DNA from: Flavobacterium sp. N2820 | GTDB taxonomy: Bacteria > Bacteroidota > Bacteroidia > Flavobacteriales > Flavobacteriaceae | Length of the DNA: 64,000 nucleotides | Direction of reading: 5' to 3' | Assembly: GCF_025947285.1 (NCBI RefSeq) | Contig: NZ_CP110008.1 | Span: 2,743,001 to 2,807,000 of the forward strand | Part shown: piece by piece, positions 16,535 to 26,161 of the stretch | Numbering within the stretch: position 1 is the first letter of the stretch | How the letters are laid out: each line of letters begins with the position of its first letter | Position numbers and translations under genes: made by a program | The notes under the pieces: model-generated | Told to the model about the DNA's origin: nothing | The model's database searches: none | Seen by the model: only the letters and a program-made list of their open reading frames with translations

Positions 16535-18787
16535 ATGGAACAGATTTATATTATAATGTTAATTGCTCTAGCTATACTTGCTATTACTGATTTAATGGTA
16601 GGAGTTAGTAATGATGCGGTTAATTTTTTAAACTCTGCAATTGGTTCGAAAGCGGTTTCGTTTAAAACAATCATGATTGTTGCGAGTTTAGGAGTTGCAG
16701 TTGGAGCTTTGTATTCAAACGGAATGATGGAAATTGCCAGAAACGGAATTTTTACACCAAGTATGTTCAGTTTCAACGATGTTATTATCATCTTTTTAGC
16801 GGTAATGATTACAGATGTATTGTTGTTAGATGTCTTTAACACATTAGGATTACCAACATCAACAACAGTTTCTGTGATTTTTTCATTGTTAGGTGCTTCA
16901 GTGGCTTTGGCAATTTACAAAGTATATGTAAGTGGTGATAATTTCAGTACATTAGGAAATTACATCAATACTGAAAAAGCATCAGAAATTGTATATAGTA
17001 TTTTGCTTTCGGTTGCCTTATCTTTTGCCTTAGGTTCATTAGTACAATATGTTTCAAGGTTAATTTTTACGTTCCATATCGAAAAAAGATATAAGTATGT
17101 AGCTGCACTTTTTGGTGGAGTTGCTATGACAGCTATTACCTTTTTCATTTTGGTAAAAGGATTAAAATCAATCACTTTTGTGCCTTCTCAAGTAAAAGAT
17201 TTTATTAAAGAAAGTCCACTTACTATTATTGCTTATTCATTAATCCTATGGACAATTGTTTGTCAATTACTAATAAGTGTTTTTAAATACAGCGTTTTCA
17301 AATTTATTATTATTGTTGGTACATTTGGATTAGCACTTGCTTTTGCAGGAAATGATTTAGTAAACTTTATTGGTGTGCCAATTGCGGCTTATCAAGCTTT
17401 TGAGATTTGGGCTGCACCCGGACAAACTGTTGGAGCAACTGAATTTATGATGTCTGGTTTAGAAAAGGAAAATTTACCAGCGCCTTTTATCTTTTTAGCA
17501 TTGGCTGGATTAGTAATGGTGTATACTTTATGGACATCAAAAAAAGCTAAATCTGTAATTGAAACAGAGCAGAATTTATCAAGACAAGGTGAAGGAAATG
17601 AGAAATATAATGCCAATACACTTTCAAGAAATTTAGTTAGAGCAATGATGTATCTTGGTAATATCATCAGTTTTATTTTACCAAAATCGTTGCAAAGAAA
17701 ATTAGATGCGCAGTTTGTTCAGCCAGAATATACTGGAAAGAGAGATGAGCAACCAATGTTTGATATGGTTAGAGCTTCAGTGAACTTAATTGTAGCTTCT
17801 ATCTTGATTTCAATTGGAACTTCTATGAAATTACCATTATCTACTACTTATGTAACTTTTATGGTGGCAATGGGTTCGTCTTTTGCTGATAGAGCTTGGG
17901 ATAGAGAAAGTGCTGTGTATAGAGTAGCAGGAGTTTTTAATGTAATTGGAGGTTGGTTTGTAACAGCTTTAGCAGCTTTTTTATCTTCAGCAATTATCGC
18001 TTATATCTTATTTATCGGAGAAGTATTTGCTTTCTTTGCGTTTATGATTGTGGTAGCTATTTTCTTTTATAGAAGTAATCAAATTCACAAAAAGAAAGTA
18101 AAAGAAGAAGAAGAAATTAAAAGTTTAAGAAAAGAAGATATTGTTACTATCAAAGAAATGATAACTGAAAGTTCATCTCAAATTTCAAAGGTGCTTCACA
18201 AAACAAGCACGCTATATACAAGTGTGATTGATAATTTAGGTTTGCAGGATTTAACTAAATTAAAAGAAAATAAAAAAGCGCACAAAAAACTAGAAAAAGA
18301 AATAGATGAACTGAAAAGTAATGTGTTCTATTTCATTAAGAATTTAGATGAAACTTCTGTAGAGGCTAGTAGATTCTATATTTTAATCTTAGGTTATTTA
18401 CAAGACATGGTTCAGTCTATTGATTTTATTACAAATAGCAGTCATTCGCATGTAAATAATAATCACAAGAAATTAAAATTCAATCAAATTCGTGATTTAA
18501 AAACGATTGATGTTCAATTACAAACATTGTTAAGTAAATTAGAAGAGAGTTTTAAAACAGAAGATTTTACTAAATTAGATGAAATTTTAAAAGAGAAAAA
18601 TACATTTTTAGGAACTATCGAAAGTTTAATTACAAAACAAATTGTTAGAATTAGAACTACTGAGACAAGTCCTAAAAACAGTAAATTATACTTTGCTTTA
18701 CTTTTAGAAACTAATGATTTGATAAAATCAACTATGAGCTTGCTAGAGTTGTTCAAAGAGTTTAATCAACAAAACAATAAGAAGTAA
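16535..18787 (+). CDS. PiT-family inorganic phosphate transporter with PhoU-like C-terminal domain
   Basis: A 750-residue fusion. Residues about 1-520 form a PiT-type permease with the signatures GVSNDAVNFLNSAIGSKA and, in the second half, GNDLVNFIGVPIAAYQAF plus LPTSTTVSVIFSLLG and LPLSTTYVTFMVAMG. The C-terminal 210 residues are charged and helical (SQISKVLHKTSTLYTSVIDN, DMVQSIDFITNSSHSHVNN) and resemble a PhoU/DUF47 domain, which in other bacteria is a separate gene beside pit. Substrate is likely phosphate, possibly metal phosphate. Start chosen at the ATG 16535, since the open frame upstream to a TTG at 16511 adds no conserved sequence. Confidence 0.88.
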   Translation: MEQIYIIMLIALAILAITDLMVGVSNDAVNFLNSAIGSKAVSFKTIMIVASLGVAVGALYSNGMMEIARNGIFTPSMFSFNDVIIIFLAVMITDVLLLDVFNTLGLPTSTTVSVIFSLLGASVALAIYKVYVSGDNFSTLGNYINTEKASEIVYSILLSVALSFALGSLVQYVSRLIFTFHIEKRYKYVAALFGGVAMTAITFFILVKGLKSITFVPSQVKDFIKESPLTIIAYSLILWTIVCQLLISVFKYSVFKFIIIVGTFGLALAFAGNDLVNFIGVPIAAYQAFEIWAAPGQTVGATEFMMSGLEKENLPAPFIFLALAGLVMVYTLWTSKKAKSVIETEQNLSRQGEGNEKYNANTLSRNLVRAMMYLGNIISFILPKSLQRKLDAQFVQPEYTGKRDEQPMFDMVRASVNLIVASILISIGTSMKLPLSTTYVTFMVAMGSSFADRAWDRESAVYRVAGVFNVIGGWFVTALAAFLSSAIIAYILFIGEVFAFFAFMIVVAIFFYRSNQIHKKKVKEEEEIKSLRKEDIVTIKEMITESSSQISKVLHKTSTLYTSVIDNLGLQDLTKLKENKKAHKKLEKEIDELKSNVFYFIKNLDETSVEASRFYILILGYLQDMVQSIDFITNSSHSHVNNNHKKLKFNQIRDLKTIDVQLQTLLSKLEESFKTEDFTKLDEILKEKNTFLGTIESLITKQIVRIRTTETSPKNSKLYFALLLETNDLIKSTMSLLELFKEFNQQNNKK

Positions 18788-18811
18788 TTAATTAGTACTT
18801 TAAATATATTA

Positions 18812-18839
18812 AAAATGGGGCTATAAGCCCCATTTTTTG
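18812..18839 (+). terminator. Terminator after the phosphate transporter
   Basis: The arms ATGGGGCT (18815-18822) and AGCCCCAT (18826-18833) with a 3-nt loop are followed by a T-run. Confidence 0.9.
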
Positions 18840-18906
18840 TTTTCTACTATTTATTTAAATAAGAGTTTTAAAGTTTACCCGAAATTTTATTGTTTGGTAA
18901 TGCACC

Positions 18907-20673
18907 TTATTTAATAGATATTTCATAAGGCATAATTGCTTGAATACCTTTTCTACTTTTTACACGTTTAATTTGTTCAAGCATTTGAAATCCTTCTTCG
19001 CCTAATTGCTCTTTTAATAATTGCTCTTTGGTTTTAAACATTGCAATTCCAGTAAAATTAGCTAAAAAGTCTTCAAAATTTTTCTCATATTCTGGAAAGT
19101 TCTCGGTTCTGTACGAAGTTGTTTTGCCTAATTTAGCAGCATATTTAATAGCATCCTCTAAGCCTCCAATTTCATCAACTAAACCAAGCTTGTGTGCATC
19201 AATTCCTGTCCAAACTCTTCCTTGCGCAATAGAATCTACTTGTGCTGTTGTCATTTTTCTACCATCAGCTACACGTTTCAAGAAAGTAGCATACGTTTTT
19301 TCGATACTTTCTAAAACATAACCTTTAAAGTTTTCGTCAATTGGTTCAAAAACACTATAGCCACTTGCGTTAGCATGAGTTTGTACTTGTTCAGCATTAA
19401 TTCCAATGTTTTTACCCAGTTGGTTCATGTTTGGTAACATGCCAAAAACACCTATAGAGCCTGTAATTGTGTTTGGTTCTGCAAAAATTCTGTCTGCATT
19501 GGCTGCAATATAATAACCACCAGATGCGGCATAATTTCCCATAGAAACTACAACAGGTTTTACTTTTTTAGTAATCTCTATTTCTCTCCAAATTAATTCA
19601 GATGTCAATGCACTACCACCAGGGCTATTTACACGCAATACAATGGCTTTTACATCATCATCTTTGCGCGCTTCTTCTAATGAACGTTTAATTGAGCCTT
19701 CACCAATTACATTAACATCGCCTTCACCACCTGCAATTTCTCCTTGTGCATAAATTACAGCAATAATGTCGTCTTTTGAATAATCTTCAACCGTTGAAGC
19801 AGCCTTTTTTGCATAATCAGTAATACTTACAATGTTGTATTTTTCTTTTTTATCTACTTTTAATTTAGCTCTAATCATGTTGTGATATTCATCTTCATAA
19901 GCTACTTTGTCAACTAATTTATTGGCTAAAGCTAATTCAGGTGTTCTTGCGCCTAATGTATTTGCAATTGCATCAAGTTGAGCAACCGTTAATTTTCTGC
20001 TTTTTGCAATATCTGATACAATTGTTCCCCAAACCGAATTTAATAAAACCGTCATTTGTTCACGATTTTCTGGACTCATTTCTTGTGCTAAGAAAGGTTC
20101 TACGGCACTTTTGTATTTTCCATGACGAATAACTTCAAATTTAACTCCTGATTTTTCCTGAAGTTCTTTCATGTATAAAATTTCAGATGACAATCCTTTA
20201 AAATCAACTTCTCCAACCGGATTCAAATAAATTTGGCTTGCAACAGAATTCAAATAATACTCACCTTGAGTAAAGTAATTCGCATAAGCATACACAAATT
20301 TACCCGATTTTTTAAATTCTTCTAATTTATCACGAACCGATTTACTTTGCGCTAAGCCTAACTGCGATTGATTATTCAAGATTGAGATTCCTTTGATTTT
20401 GTCATCAGTTTTAGCCGCTTCTATCGCGTTTAAAATATCAGTAACACCATCATGATGCGCTTCAAAGTAATTAAAGTCTTTGTAATTTGTTTTTCCTGCG
20501 TAGTCTAAAGATACTTTTGATAAGTCTAATTCAATTACTGAATTTTCTTTTACTTTAACAGTGTCTTCGCTGTTCCCTGCAATTGCGCTAATGATGATGA
20601 TTCCGAAGAAAAAAATCATGAAAAAAATAAATATTCCAACAATAGTTGCTAATACATTTCCTAAAAATCTCAT
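18907..20673 (-). CDS. sppA: Signal peptide peptidase SppA (67K type)
   Basis: This membrane-bound serine protease of the S49 family degrades signal peptides left after export. It has 588 residues, matching the long form with two tandem S49 domains. The N-terminal anchor is at about 8-32. The first domain (about 60-290) supplies the lysine of the Ser/Lys dyad near VIRHGKYKSAVEPFLAQEMS. The second (about 300-540) supplies the serine in SMGNYAASGGYYIAANADRI, followed by ITGSIGVFG. It is divergent from folK with 116 bp between the starts. Confidence 0.93.
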   Translation of the reverse strand: MRFLGNVLATIVGIFIFFMIFFFGIIIISAIAGNSEDTVKVKENSVIELDLSKVSLDYAGKTNYKDFNYFEAHHDGVTDILNAIEAAKTDDKIKGISILNNQSQLGLAQSKSVRDKLEEFKKSGKFVYAYANYFTQGEYYLNSVASQIYLNPVGEVDFKGLSSEILYMKELQEKSGVKFEVIRHGKYKSAVEPFLAQEMSPENREQMTVLLNSVWGTIVSDIAKSRKLTVAQLDAIANTLGARTPELALANKLVDKVAYEDEYHNMIRAKLKVDKKEKYNIVSITDYAKKAASTVEDYSKDDIIAVIYAQGEIAGGEGDVNVIGEGSIKRSLEEARKDDDVKAIVLRVNSPGGSALTSELIWREIEITKKVKPVVVSMGNYAASGGYYIAANADRIFAEPNTITGSIGVFGMLPNMNQLGKNIGINAEQVQTHANASGYSVFEPIDENFKGYVLESIEKTYATFLKRVADGRKMTTAQVDSIAQGRVWTGIDAHKLGLVDEIGGLEDAIKYAAKLGKTTSYRTENFPEYEKNFEDFLANFTGIAMFKTKEQLLKEQLGEEGFQMLEQIKRVKSRKGIQAIMPYEISIK

Positions 20674-20777
20674 TTTGATTCGTTTTTATTAATTAGCTAT
20701 AAGTAGTTAAAAGCACAAAATTGTTACATGTTCATAAAAAAACCAAAAAGGTAAATTATAAGTCTAAAATTGTTTGT

Positions 20778-20784
20778 TATTTTG
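20778..20784 (+). promoter_or_regulatory. Possible -7 box very close to the folK start
   Basis: TATTTTG is one base short of the consensus and lies 5 nt before the ATG at 20790, so a transcript from it would be nearly leaderless. Confidence 0.35.
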
Positions 20785-20789
20785 CCAAT

Positions 20790-21923
20790 ATGAGTCAGCA
20801 TCAAGTAATTTTATCGTTAGGAAGCAATCAAGGCAATCGATTAGAAACGATTCAATCTTGCATTGGTTTGATTCATAGTGAAGTAGCAACGGTTGTAAAG
20901 GTTTCTAAAATTTATGAAACACCTGCTTGGGGTTTTGAAAGTGAGCCGTTTTATAACTGTGCCGTTCTAATTCAAACGTCAAAATCGGCTCAAAAGCTGC
21001 TCAAACAGATATTAAAGGTTGAAAACAATTTGGGTAGAGTGCGTTCAAAAGATGTGGGTTACCAAGCACGAGTTATCGATATAGATATCATTGCTTTTGA
21101 TGAAGAAATTATTTCGACTGAAACGTTGCAAGTTCCACATCCATTAATGCAAAATCGCAAATTTGTGTTGCAACCCCTCTTGGATTTAGGATTGAATTGG
21201 GAACATCCAACGCTGAAAAAATCAGTTGTTCAATTGTTAGTTCAAACAGAAGACAAAAGTGAAATAAAAGCCGTTCATTCCATCGTTTCTCCTATCGAAA
21301 AATTGCAATTACAACAATTCAATTACATAGCTATTGAAGGGAATATTGGTGCTGGAAAAACTACTTTAGCATCAAAATTAGCAGAAGATTGCAATGCAAA
21401 ATTAGTGTTAGAACGCTTTGCTGATAATCCGTTTTTGCCAAAATTTTATAAAGATCAAAGTCGTTATGCATTTCCATTAGAAATGTCTTTTTTAGCCGAT
21501 AGATACCAACAATTAGCTGATGATTTAGCGCAATTTGACTTATTTAAAGATTTTGTAGTGGCCGATTACCACATTTTTAAATCCTTGATTTTTGCCAAAG
21601 TTACGCTTCAAGAAGACGAATTTCGATTGTACAAAACCATGTTTGACATCATCCATAAAGAAATGCCAAAACCTGATTTGTATGTGTATTTGTATCAAAA
21701 TACTGAACGCCTTTTAGAAAACATCAAAAAGCGTGGTAGAAGCTATGAGCAAGAAATTCCAGCAGATTATTTAGAAAAAATTAATCAAGGTTATTTAGAT
21801 TACATCAAAACACAAACCGATTTGAATGTATTGATAATTGATGTTTCGAATTTAGATTTCGTCAAAAAACAAGAAGATTATGTGTTTTTGTTGAATGAAA
21901 TTAATAAGAAAATTAAAAAGTAA
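20790..21923 (+). CDS. folK: Fusion of HPPK (FolK) and deoxynucleoside kinase
   Basis: A 377-residue two-domain enzyme. Residues about 4-160 are 6-hydroxymethyl-7,8-dihydropterin pyrophosphokinase of folate synthesis: LSLGSNQGNR, ETPAWGFESEPFYNCAV, and RVIDIDIIAFDEE with its metal-binding aspartates, then VPHPLMQNRKFVLQPL. Residues about 178-377 are a deoxynucleoside kinase: P-loop GNIGAGKTT (183-191), LERFADNPFL, the DRY-like LADRYQQL, and the lid RGRSYEQEIP. The second domain would phosphorylate deoxynucleosides for dNTP salvage. I chose the ATG at 20790, where HPPK homology begins; the frame is open to 20721. The fusion is a known arrangement in Bacteroidota as far as I recall. Confidence 0.88.
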   Translation: MSQHQVILSLGSNQGNRLETIQSCIGLIHSEVATVVKVSKIYETPAWGFESEPFYNCAVLIQTSKSAQKLLKQILKVENNLGRVRSKDVGYQARVIDIDIIAFDEEIISTETLQVPHPLMQNRKFVLQPLLDLGLNWEHPTLKKSVVQLLVQTEDKSEIKAVHSIVSPIEKLQLQQFNYIAIEGNIGAGKTTLASKLAEDCNAKLVLERFADNPFLPKFYKDQSRYAFPLEMSFLADRYQQLADDLAQFDLFKDFVVADYHIFKSLIFAKVTLQEDEFRLYKTMFDIIHKEMPKPDLYVYLYQNTERLLENIKKRGRSYEQEIPADYLEKINQGYLDYIKTQTDLNVLIIDVSNLDFVKKQEDYVFLLNEINKKIKK

Positions 21924-21937
21924 TAAAAATTAAATCT

Positions 21938-21997
21938 TGTCAAGCTGAATTTATTTCAGCTTCAAAAAGAGAGATGCTGAAATGAGTTCAGATGACA
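21938..21997. repeat. MITE-like intergenic repeat, copy A
   Basis: A 60-bp element between folK and the SpoU methyltransferase gene. It begins TGTCAAGCTGAA and ends TTCAGATGACA, so its ends are inverted (TGTCA/TGACA). Inside is GCTGAA..TTCAGC, a small hairpin. The same ends and internal hairpin appear at 39632-39730, so it is a dispersed family. It may double as a transcription-stop hairpin for the converging genes. Confidence 0.6.
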
Positions 21998-22027
21998 AAT
22001 TATGAGTCTTTTCTAATTATTCTTATT

Positions 22028-22555
22028 CTAGCGAAGCTTTTGAAACAAATCCCAGATCACAATTCCAGCACTCACCGAAATATTCAATGAATGTTTGCTG
22101 CCCAATTGTGGAATTTCAATTACACCATCGCTTAAATTAATGGCCTCTTGCGAAACGCCTTTTACTTCGTTTCCAAAAATTAAAGCATATTTTGTATTGG
22201 TTTCTGGTTGAAAATCATCCAACATAATTGCATGTTCAGTTTGTTCCACCGAATATACTTTTACATTTTCTTGTTTCAATTGATTTACCACTTCTAAAAC
22301 GTCTTTCGCATATTCCCAAGTCACAGTTTCAGTAGCGCCAAGAGCTGTTTTGTGAATTTCTTTGTTGGGCGGAGTAGCCGTAATGCCACACAAATAAATC
22401 TTCTCAATCAAAAAAGCATCCGAAGTTCTAAAAACCGAACCAATATTATGTAAACTTCTAATATCGTCTAAGATCACAATGATAGGTGTTTTTTGAGCTT
22501 CTTTAAACTCGTCGATGTTTTTGCGTTCTAATTCTGCGTTGGCTAATTTTCTCAT
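22028..22555 (-). CDS. SpoU/TrmH-type RNA 2'-O-methyltransferase
   Basis: A 175-residue SPOUT methyltransferase that would methylate a ribose 2'-OH in tRNA or rRNA. The trefoil-knot motifs are present: IVILDDIRSLHNIGSVFRTSDA (motif 1), YALIFGNEVKGVSQEAI (motif 2) and IEIPQLGSKHSLNISVSAGIVIWDLF (motif 3). The N-terminal extension is short, so it lacks a separate RNA-binding domain and could be TrmH- or TrmL-like; the target base cannot be told from sequence. The ATG at 22555 was chosen; the longer frame to 22582 crosses the promoter box. Confidence 0.85.
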   Translation of the reverse strand: MRKLANAELERKNIDEFKEAQKTPIIVILDDIRSLHNIGSVFRTSDAFLIEKIYLCGITATPPNKEIHKTALGATETVTWEYAKDVLEVVNQLKQENVKVYSVEQTEHAIMLDDFQPETNTKYALIFGNEVKGVSQEAINLSDGVIEIPQLGSKHSLNISVSAGIVIWDLFQKLR

Positions 22556-22559
22556 GTGG

Positions 22560-22567
22560 CAAAAATA
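22560..22567 (-). promoter_or_regulatory. -7 box 4 nt from the methyltransferase start
   Basis: On the minus strand TATTTTTG is separated from the ATG by CCAC only, so the message is predicted to be leaderless or nearly so. Confidence 0.5.
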
Positions 22568-22758
22568 AGAGAAATGTGGCAATTAGGCAATTTGTCAATG
22601 TTACATTTTAAACATACAACTCATTTAAGATCATAAAGGTCTTTTCGAAAAACTTAACTTCTTTGGATTAAAATTTTAGATTTTAGTCTTGCTACTTAAT
22701 TCTTTTATCTTAATACTTTATTTTCTTACCTTCGCAATCATACTTAAAATTACAAATT

Positions 22759-25380
22759 GTGGCTAAAAAATCTGCAGCAACTCCCGATAAAGCACCAAAG
22801 GAAACACCTTTAATGAAGCAATACAACGAGATAAAAAACAAATATCCTGATGCCTGTTTGTTATTTCGTGTGGGTGATTTTTATGAAACTTTTGGAGAAG
22901 ATGCCGTGCGTGCGTCACAAATTTTAGGCATTACATTAACTAAACGTGGTGCAGGTTCTGAAACCGAAACTGCTTTAGCTGGATTTCCGCATCATTCAAT
23001 TAATACTTATTTACCCAAGTTAGTTAAAGCCGGACTTCGAGTAGCGATTTGCGACCAATTAGAAGATCCAAAAATGACTAAAACAATCGTAAAACGTGGT
23101 GTTACGGAATTAGTTACGCCTGGAGTTTCGATGAATGATGAGGTGTTGCAATCCAAGTCAAATAACTTTTTAGCATCTGTTCATTTTGGTAAAAAATCAC
23201 TTGGTGTAGCTTTTTTGGACGTTTCTACAGGTGAATTTTTAGTTTCACAAGGCAATGAAGAATACATTGATAAACTATTACAAAACTTCCGTCCAAGTGA
23301 AATTTTAATTCCGAAACAGTTTAAAAATCAGTTTAATTCGGTTTTTGGAGACGATTTTCATACCTTCTTTTTGGAAGATTGGGTGTATAAAGAAGATTAT
23401 GCGTTAGAAAGTTTGACCAAACACTTTCAAACCAATTCGCTAAAAGGTTTTGGTGTAGAAGAATTAACTGAAGGTTTGATTGCTTCGGGTGCGATTTTGT
23501 TTTATTTGTCGGAAACGCAACATAATAAGATACAGCACATTACCAATATTCAACGTATTGCCGAAGATGCTTATGTTTGGATGGATAAATTTACCATTCG
23601 AAATTTAGAATTGTATCACAGTTATAATCCAAATGCAGTAACGCTTTTAGATGTGATTGACAAAACGCTTTCACCAATGGGAGCAAGGCTGTTGAAACGT
23701 TGGTTAGCACTTCCATTAAAAGATATTTCAAAAATTAGAAGTCGTCATGAAGTGATTTCGTATTTGAAAACCAATCCAGAAGTTTTACAACAAATTCAAT
23801 ATCAAATCAAGCAAATTTCCGATTTAGAGCGTTTGATTTCAAAAGTAGCCACTGGCAAAATTTCGCCAAGAGAAGTTAATTTTTTGAAAGATTCGTTAGA
23901 TGCCATTATTCCAATTAAAACATTGGCTTTAGCTAGTGAAAATGAAGCTTTACGAATAATTGGAGATAGTTTACATGCTTGCGAATTGTTACGCGAGAAA
24001 ATCAAAACCACTATTCAAGAAGACGCACCAGTAAGTGTAAATAAAGGAAATGCTATTGCAGTAGGAGTTCATTCAGAATTAGACGAATTAAGAGCGATCT
24101 CTTCAACTGGAAAAGGCTATTTGGAGGAATTAGAACAACGCGAAAGTATTGCTTCTGGAATTCCTTCCTTGAAAGTTTCGTTCAATAACGTTTTTGGGTA
24201 TTATATTGAAGTTCGAAATACACATAAAGATAAAGTTCCAGTCGAATGGATTCGTAAGCAAACCTTAGTAAATGCAGAGCGCTACATTACGGAAGAATTA
24301 AAGGAATACGAATCTAAAATTTTAGGTGCAGAAGAAAAAATTCATCAATTAGAGAATCAGTTGTTTGAGCAGTTGGTGAATTGGATTGCGACGTATATCA
24401 AACACGTTCAGTTGAATGCCAATTTAATTGCGCAATTGGATTGTTTGACTTCTTTCACGCAATTAGCTATTGATAATAAATATGTTTGCCCTGATTTAGA
24501 TGAAAGTTATGATTTAGAAATAAAAGAAGGACGCCATCCTGTAATTGAAAAGCAGTTGCCAGTTGGCGTACCTTATATTTCTAATGATGTCTATTTGGAT
24601 AGAGAATCTCAACAAATTATCATGATTACCGGTCCAAATATGTCAGGTAAATCGGCAATCTTGCGTCAAACGGCTTTAATTGTGTTGATGGCACAAATGG
24701 GAAGTTTTGTTCCAGCAGAAAGCGTTAGAATAGGTGTTGTGGATAAAATTTTCACCAGAGTAGGAGCAAGTGATAATATTTCGATGGGTGAATCTACTTT
24801 TATGGTAGAAATGAACGAAACCGCTTCGATTTTGAACAATATTTCAGAAAGAAGTTTGGTGCTGTTAGATGAAATTGGAAGAGGAACTTCAACCTATGAT
24901 GGAATTTCAATTGCATGGGCGATTTCAGAATATTTGCATGAACATCCAAATAAACCGAAAACACTTTTTGCTACGCATTATCACGAATTAAACGAAATGG
25001 AAGTTACGTTTGACAGAATTCAGAATTTCAATGTTTCGGTAAAGGAATTAAAAGATACCGTTTTATTTATTCGTAAATTAGTTAAAGGCGGAAGCGCACA
25101 TAGTTTTGGTATTCACGTAGCAAAAATGGCAGGAATGCCTCAAATTGTGATTCAAAAAGCGCAAAAATTATTGAAGCAATTGGAAAAAAGACATTCCAGT
25201 GAAGAATTATCTGGAATTAAATCGGCTAATGATGAATTGCAATTGAGTTTCTTTAATTTAGACGATCCGCTTTTGGAAGATATTAAGGAAGAAATCATGA
25301 ATATAGATATCAATACCTTAACTCCCGTGGAAGCTTTAATGAAGCTAAACGAAATAAAACGAATGCTGGTTAAAAAATAA
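22759..25380 (+). CDS. mutS: DNA mismatch repair protein MutS
   Basis: MutS recognises mismatches and recruits MutL. The 873-residue protein contains the mismatch-reading F-x-E motif in [12 protein letters not shown] near the N-terminus. The connector, lever and clamp regions follow, with [17 protein letters not shown] and [18 protein letters not shown]. The ATPase has Walker [10 protein letters not shown] (Lys631), Walker [17 protein letters not shown] and the THYHEL switch. The start is a GTG at 22759, whose codons lead into the Lys/Ala/Pro-rich tail usual before [11 protein letters not shown]. mutL is not in the window. It is monocistronic with a tRNA pair downstream. Confidence 0.96.
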   Translation: MAKKSAATPDKAPKETPLMKQYNEIKNKYPDACLLFRVGDFYETFGEDAVRASQILGITLTKRGAGSETETALAGFPHHSINTYLPKLVKAGLRVAICDQLEDPKMTKTIVKRGVTELVTPGVSMNDEVLQSKSNNFLASVHFGKKSLGVAFLDVSTGEFLVSQGNEEYIDKLLQNFRPSEILIPKQFKNQFNSVFGDDFHTFFLEDWVYKEDYALESLTKHFQTNSLKGFGVEELTEGLIASGAILFYLSETQHNKIQHITNIQRIAEDAYVWMDKFTIRNLELYHSYNPNAVTLLDVIDKTLSPMGARLLKRWLALPLKDISKIRSRHEVISYLKTNPEVLQQIQYQIKQISDLERLISKVATGKISPREVNFLKDSLDAIIPIKTLALASENEALRIIGDSLHACELLREKIKTTIQEDAPVSVNKGNAIAVGVHSELDELRAISSTGKGYLEELEQRESIASGIPSLKVSFNNVFGYYIEVRNTHKDKVPVEWIRKQTLVNAERYITEELKEYESKILGAEEKIHQLENQLFEQLVNWIATYIKHVQLNANLIAQLDCLTSFTQLAIDNKYVCPDLDESYDLEIKEGRHPVIEKQLPVGVPYISNDVYLDRESQQIIMITGPNMSGKSAILRQTALIVLMAQMGSFVPAESVRIGVVDKIFTRVGASDNISMGESTFMVEMNETASILNNISERSLVLLDEIGRGTSTYDGISIAWAISEYLHEHPNKPKTLFATHYHELNEMEVTFDRIQNFNVSVKELKDTVLFIRKLVKGGSAHSFGIHVAKMAGMPQIVIQKAQKLLKQLEKRHSSEELSGIKSANDELQLSFFNLDDPLLEDIKEEIMNIDINTLTPVEALMKLNEIKRMLVKK

Positions 25381-25445
25381 TTTTAAAATAAAATATTCGT
25401 TATCAAAAGGTTATAAAAAAGTTTTAATTTTTATTTAAAAAGTCC

Positions 25446-25475
25446 TTGCAAGAATAAAAATATGTACTATATTTG
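25446..25475 (+). promoter_or_regulatory. Promoter for the tRNA-Gly/tRNA-Leu pair
   Basis: A -33 TTG (25446-25448) and a -7 box TATATTTG (25468-25475) are separated by 19 bp, an ideal Bacteroidota spacing. The first tRNA begins 55 bp downstream. Confidence 0.75.
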
Positions 25476-25530
25476 CACTCGCAATACGGAACAAGTATAG
25501 CGACGTTCTTTAAAGTTTATAATACGAAAC

Positions 25531-25603
25531 GCGAAAATAGCTCAGTTGGTAGAGCGCGACCTTGCCAAGGTCGAGGTCGCGGGTTCGAACCCCGTTTTTC
25601 GCT
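25531..25603 (+). tRNA. tRNA-Gly (anticodon GCC)
   Basis: A 73-nt cloverleaf: acceptor GCGAAAA pairs with TTTTCGC, D-arm GCTC/GAGC, anticodon stem CGACC/GGTCG with loop TTGCCAA, and T-arm GCGGG TTCGAAC CCCGT. CCA is not encoded. Reads GGC/GGT codons. Confidence 0.97.
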
Positions 25604-25619
25604 CTATACCAAAATATTT

Positions 25620-25705
25620 GCTTGAGTGGTGGAATTGGTAGACACGCTGGACTTAAAATCCAGTGGGTAGTAATGCCCGTGCGGGTTCAAGTCCCGCCTT
25701 GAGTA
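25620..25705 (+). tRNA. tRNA-Leu (anticodon TAA)
   Basis: An 86-nt class II tRNA. The acceptor GCTTGAG pairs with CTTGAGT through several G-U pairs, including G1-U72 as in other bacterial Leu tRNAs. Anticodon stem TGGA-CT-TAA-AA-TCCA, long variable arm (GTGGGTAGTAATGCCCGT), T-loop TTCAAGT. Lies 16 nt after tRNA-Gly, in one transcript. CCA is not encoded. Confidence 0.96.
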
Positions 25706-25707
25706 CA

Positions 25708-25738
25708 AAAGCTCCGAACATTGTTCGGAGCTTTTTTT
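25708..25738 (+). terminator. Terminator of the tRNA operon
   Basis: The arms AAAGCTCCGAAC (25708-25719) and GTTCGGAGCTTT (25723-25734) with loop ATT are followed by a T-run. Confidence 0.93.
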
Positions 25739-25810
25739 GTTTATAAAATTCTTAGTTTAGAATTTTCTATTATCTTTAAAGAATTCTTTATAAAATTATC
25801 AATCACAACT

Positions 25811-26158
25811 ATGGGTACATTTGTAATCGCACAACGATTAAGCGGGGTTTATAAATATGAGTTTGTCTCTAGAAAGGGAAAAACAATTTTTACAAGCAAC
25901 GATTTTGAATTGCGTTTTGAATGTGAGGAAGAGATAGAAAAGCTTAAAAGCGCTATTGATCGATGTGTTTTTATGCGTTTTAAATCTTCTAGTGGAAAGT
26001 TTTTCTTCCGATTGATATTGGATGAACATGAAGTGGCTGTTAGTAGAAGATATACCACGCAGTTGTTACTTCAAAAAGGGATTGATGAAATTATCAAGTA
26101 TGCAGACAAAGCAGAGTTTTTAGATTTTTCATCTGCTGAAGATATTTTTGGTAGTTAG
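25811..26158 (+). CDS. DUF1508 (YegP-like) protein
   Basis: A 115-residue cytosolic protein with two related beta-beta-alpha units: YKYEFVSRKGKTIFTSNDFELRFECEEEIEKLKSAI and FFFRLILDEHEVAVSRRYTTQLLLQKGIDEIIKYA. This matches the tandem DUF1508/YegP fold in size and layout, although the typical N-G of the turn is replaced. Function unknown. The ATG at 25811 begins conserved sequence; the frame is open to 25721, inside the tRNA terminator, so that longer form was rejected. It converges on a small lipoprotein gene with a shared terminator. Confidence 0.75.
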   Translation: MGTFVIAQRLSGVYKYEFVSRKGKTIFTSNDFELRFECEEEIEKLKSAIDRCVFMRFKSSSGKFFFRLILDEHEVAVSRRYTTQLLLQKGIDEIIKYADKAEFLDFSSAEDIFGS

Positions 26159-26161
26159 CAT

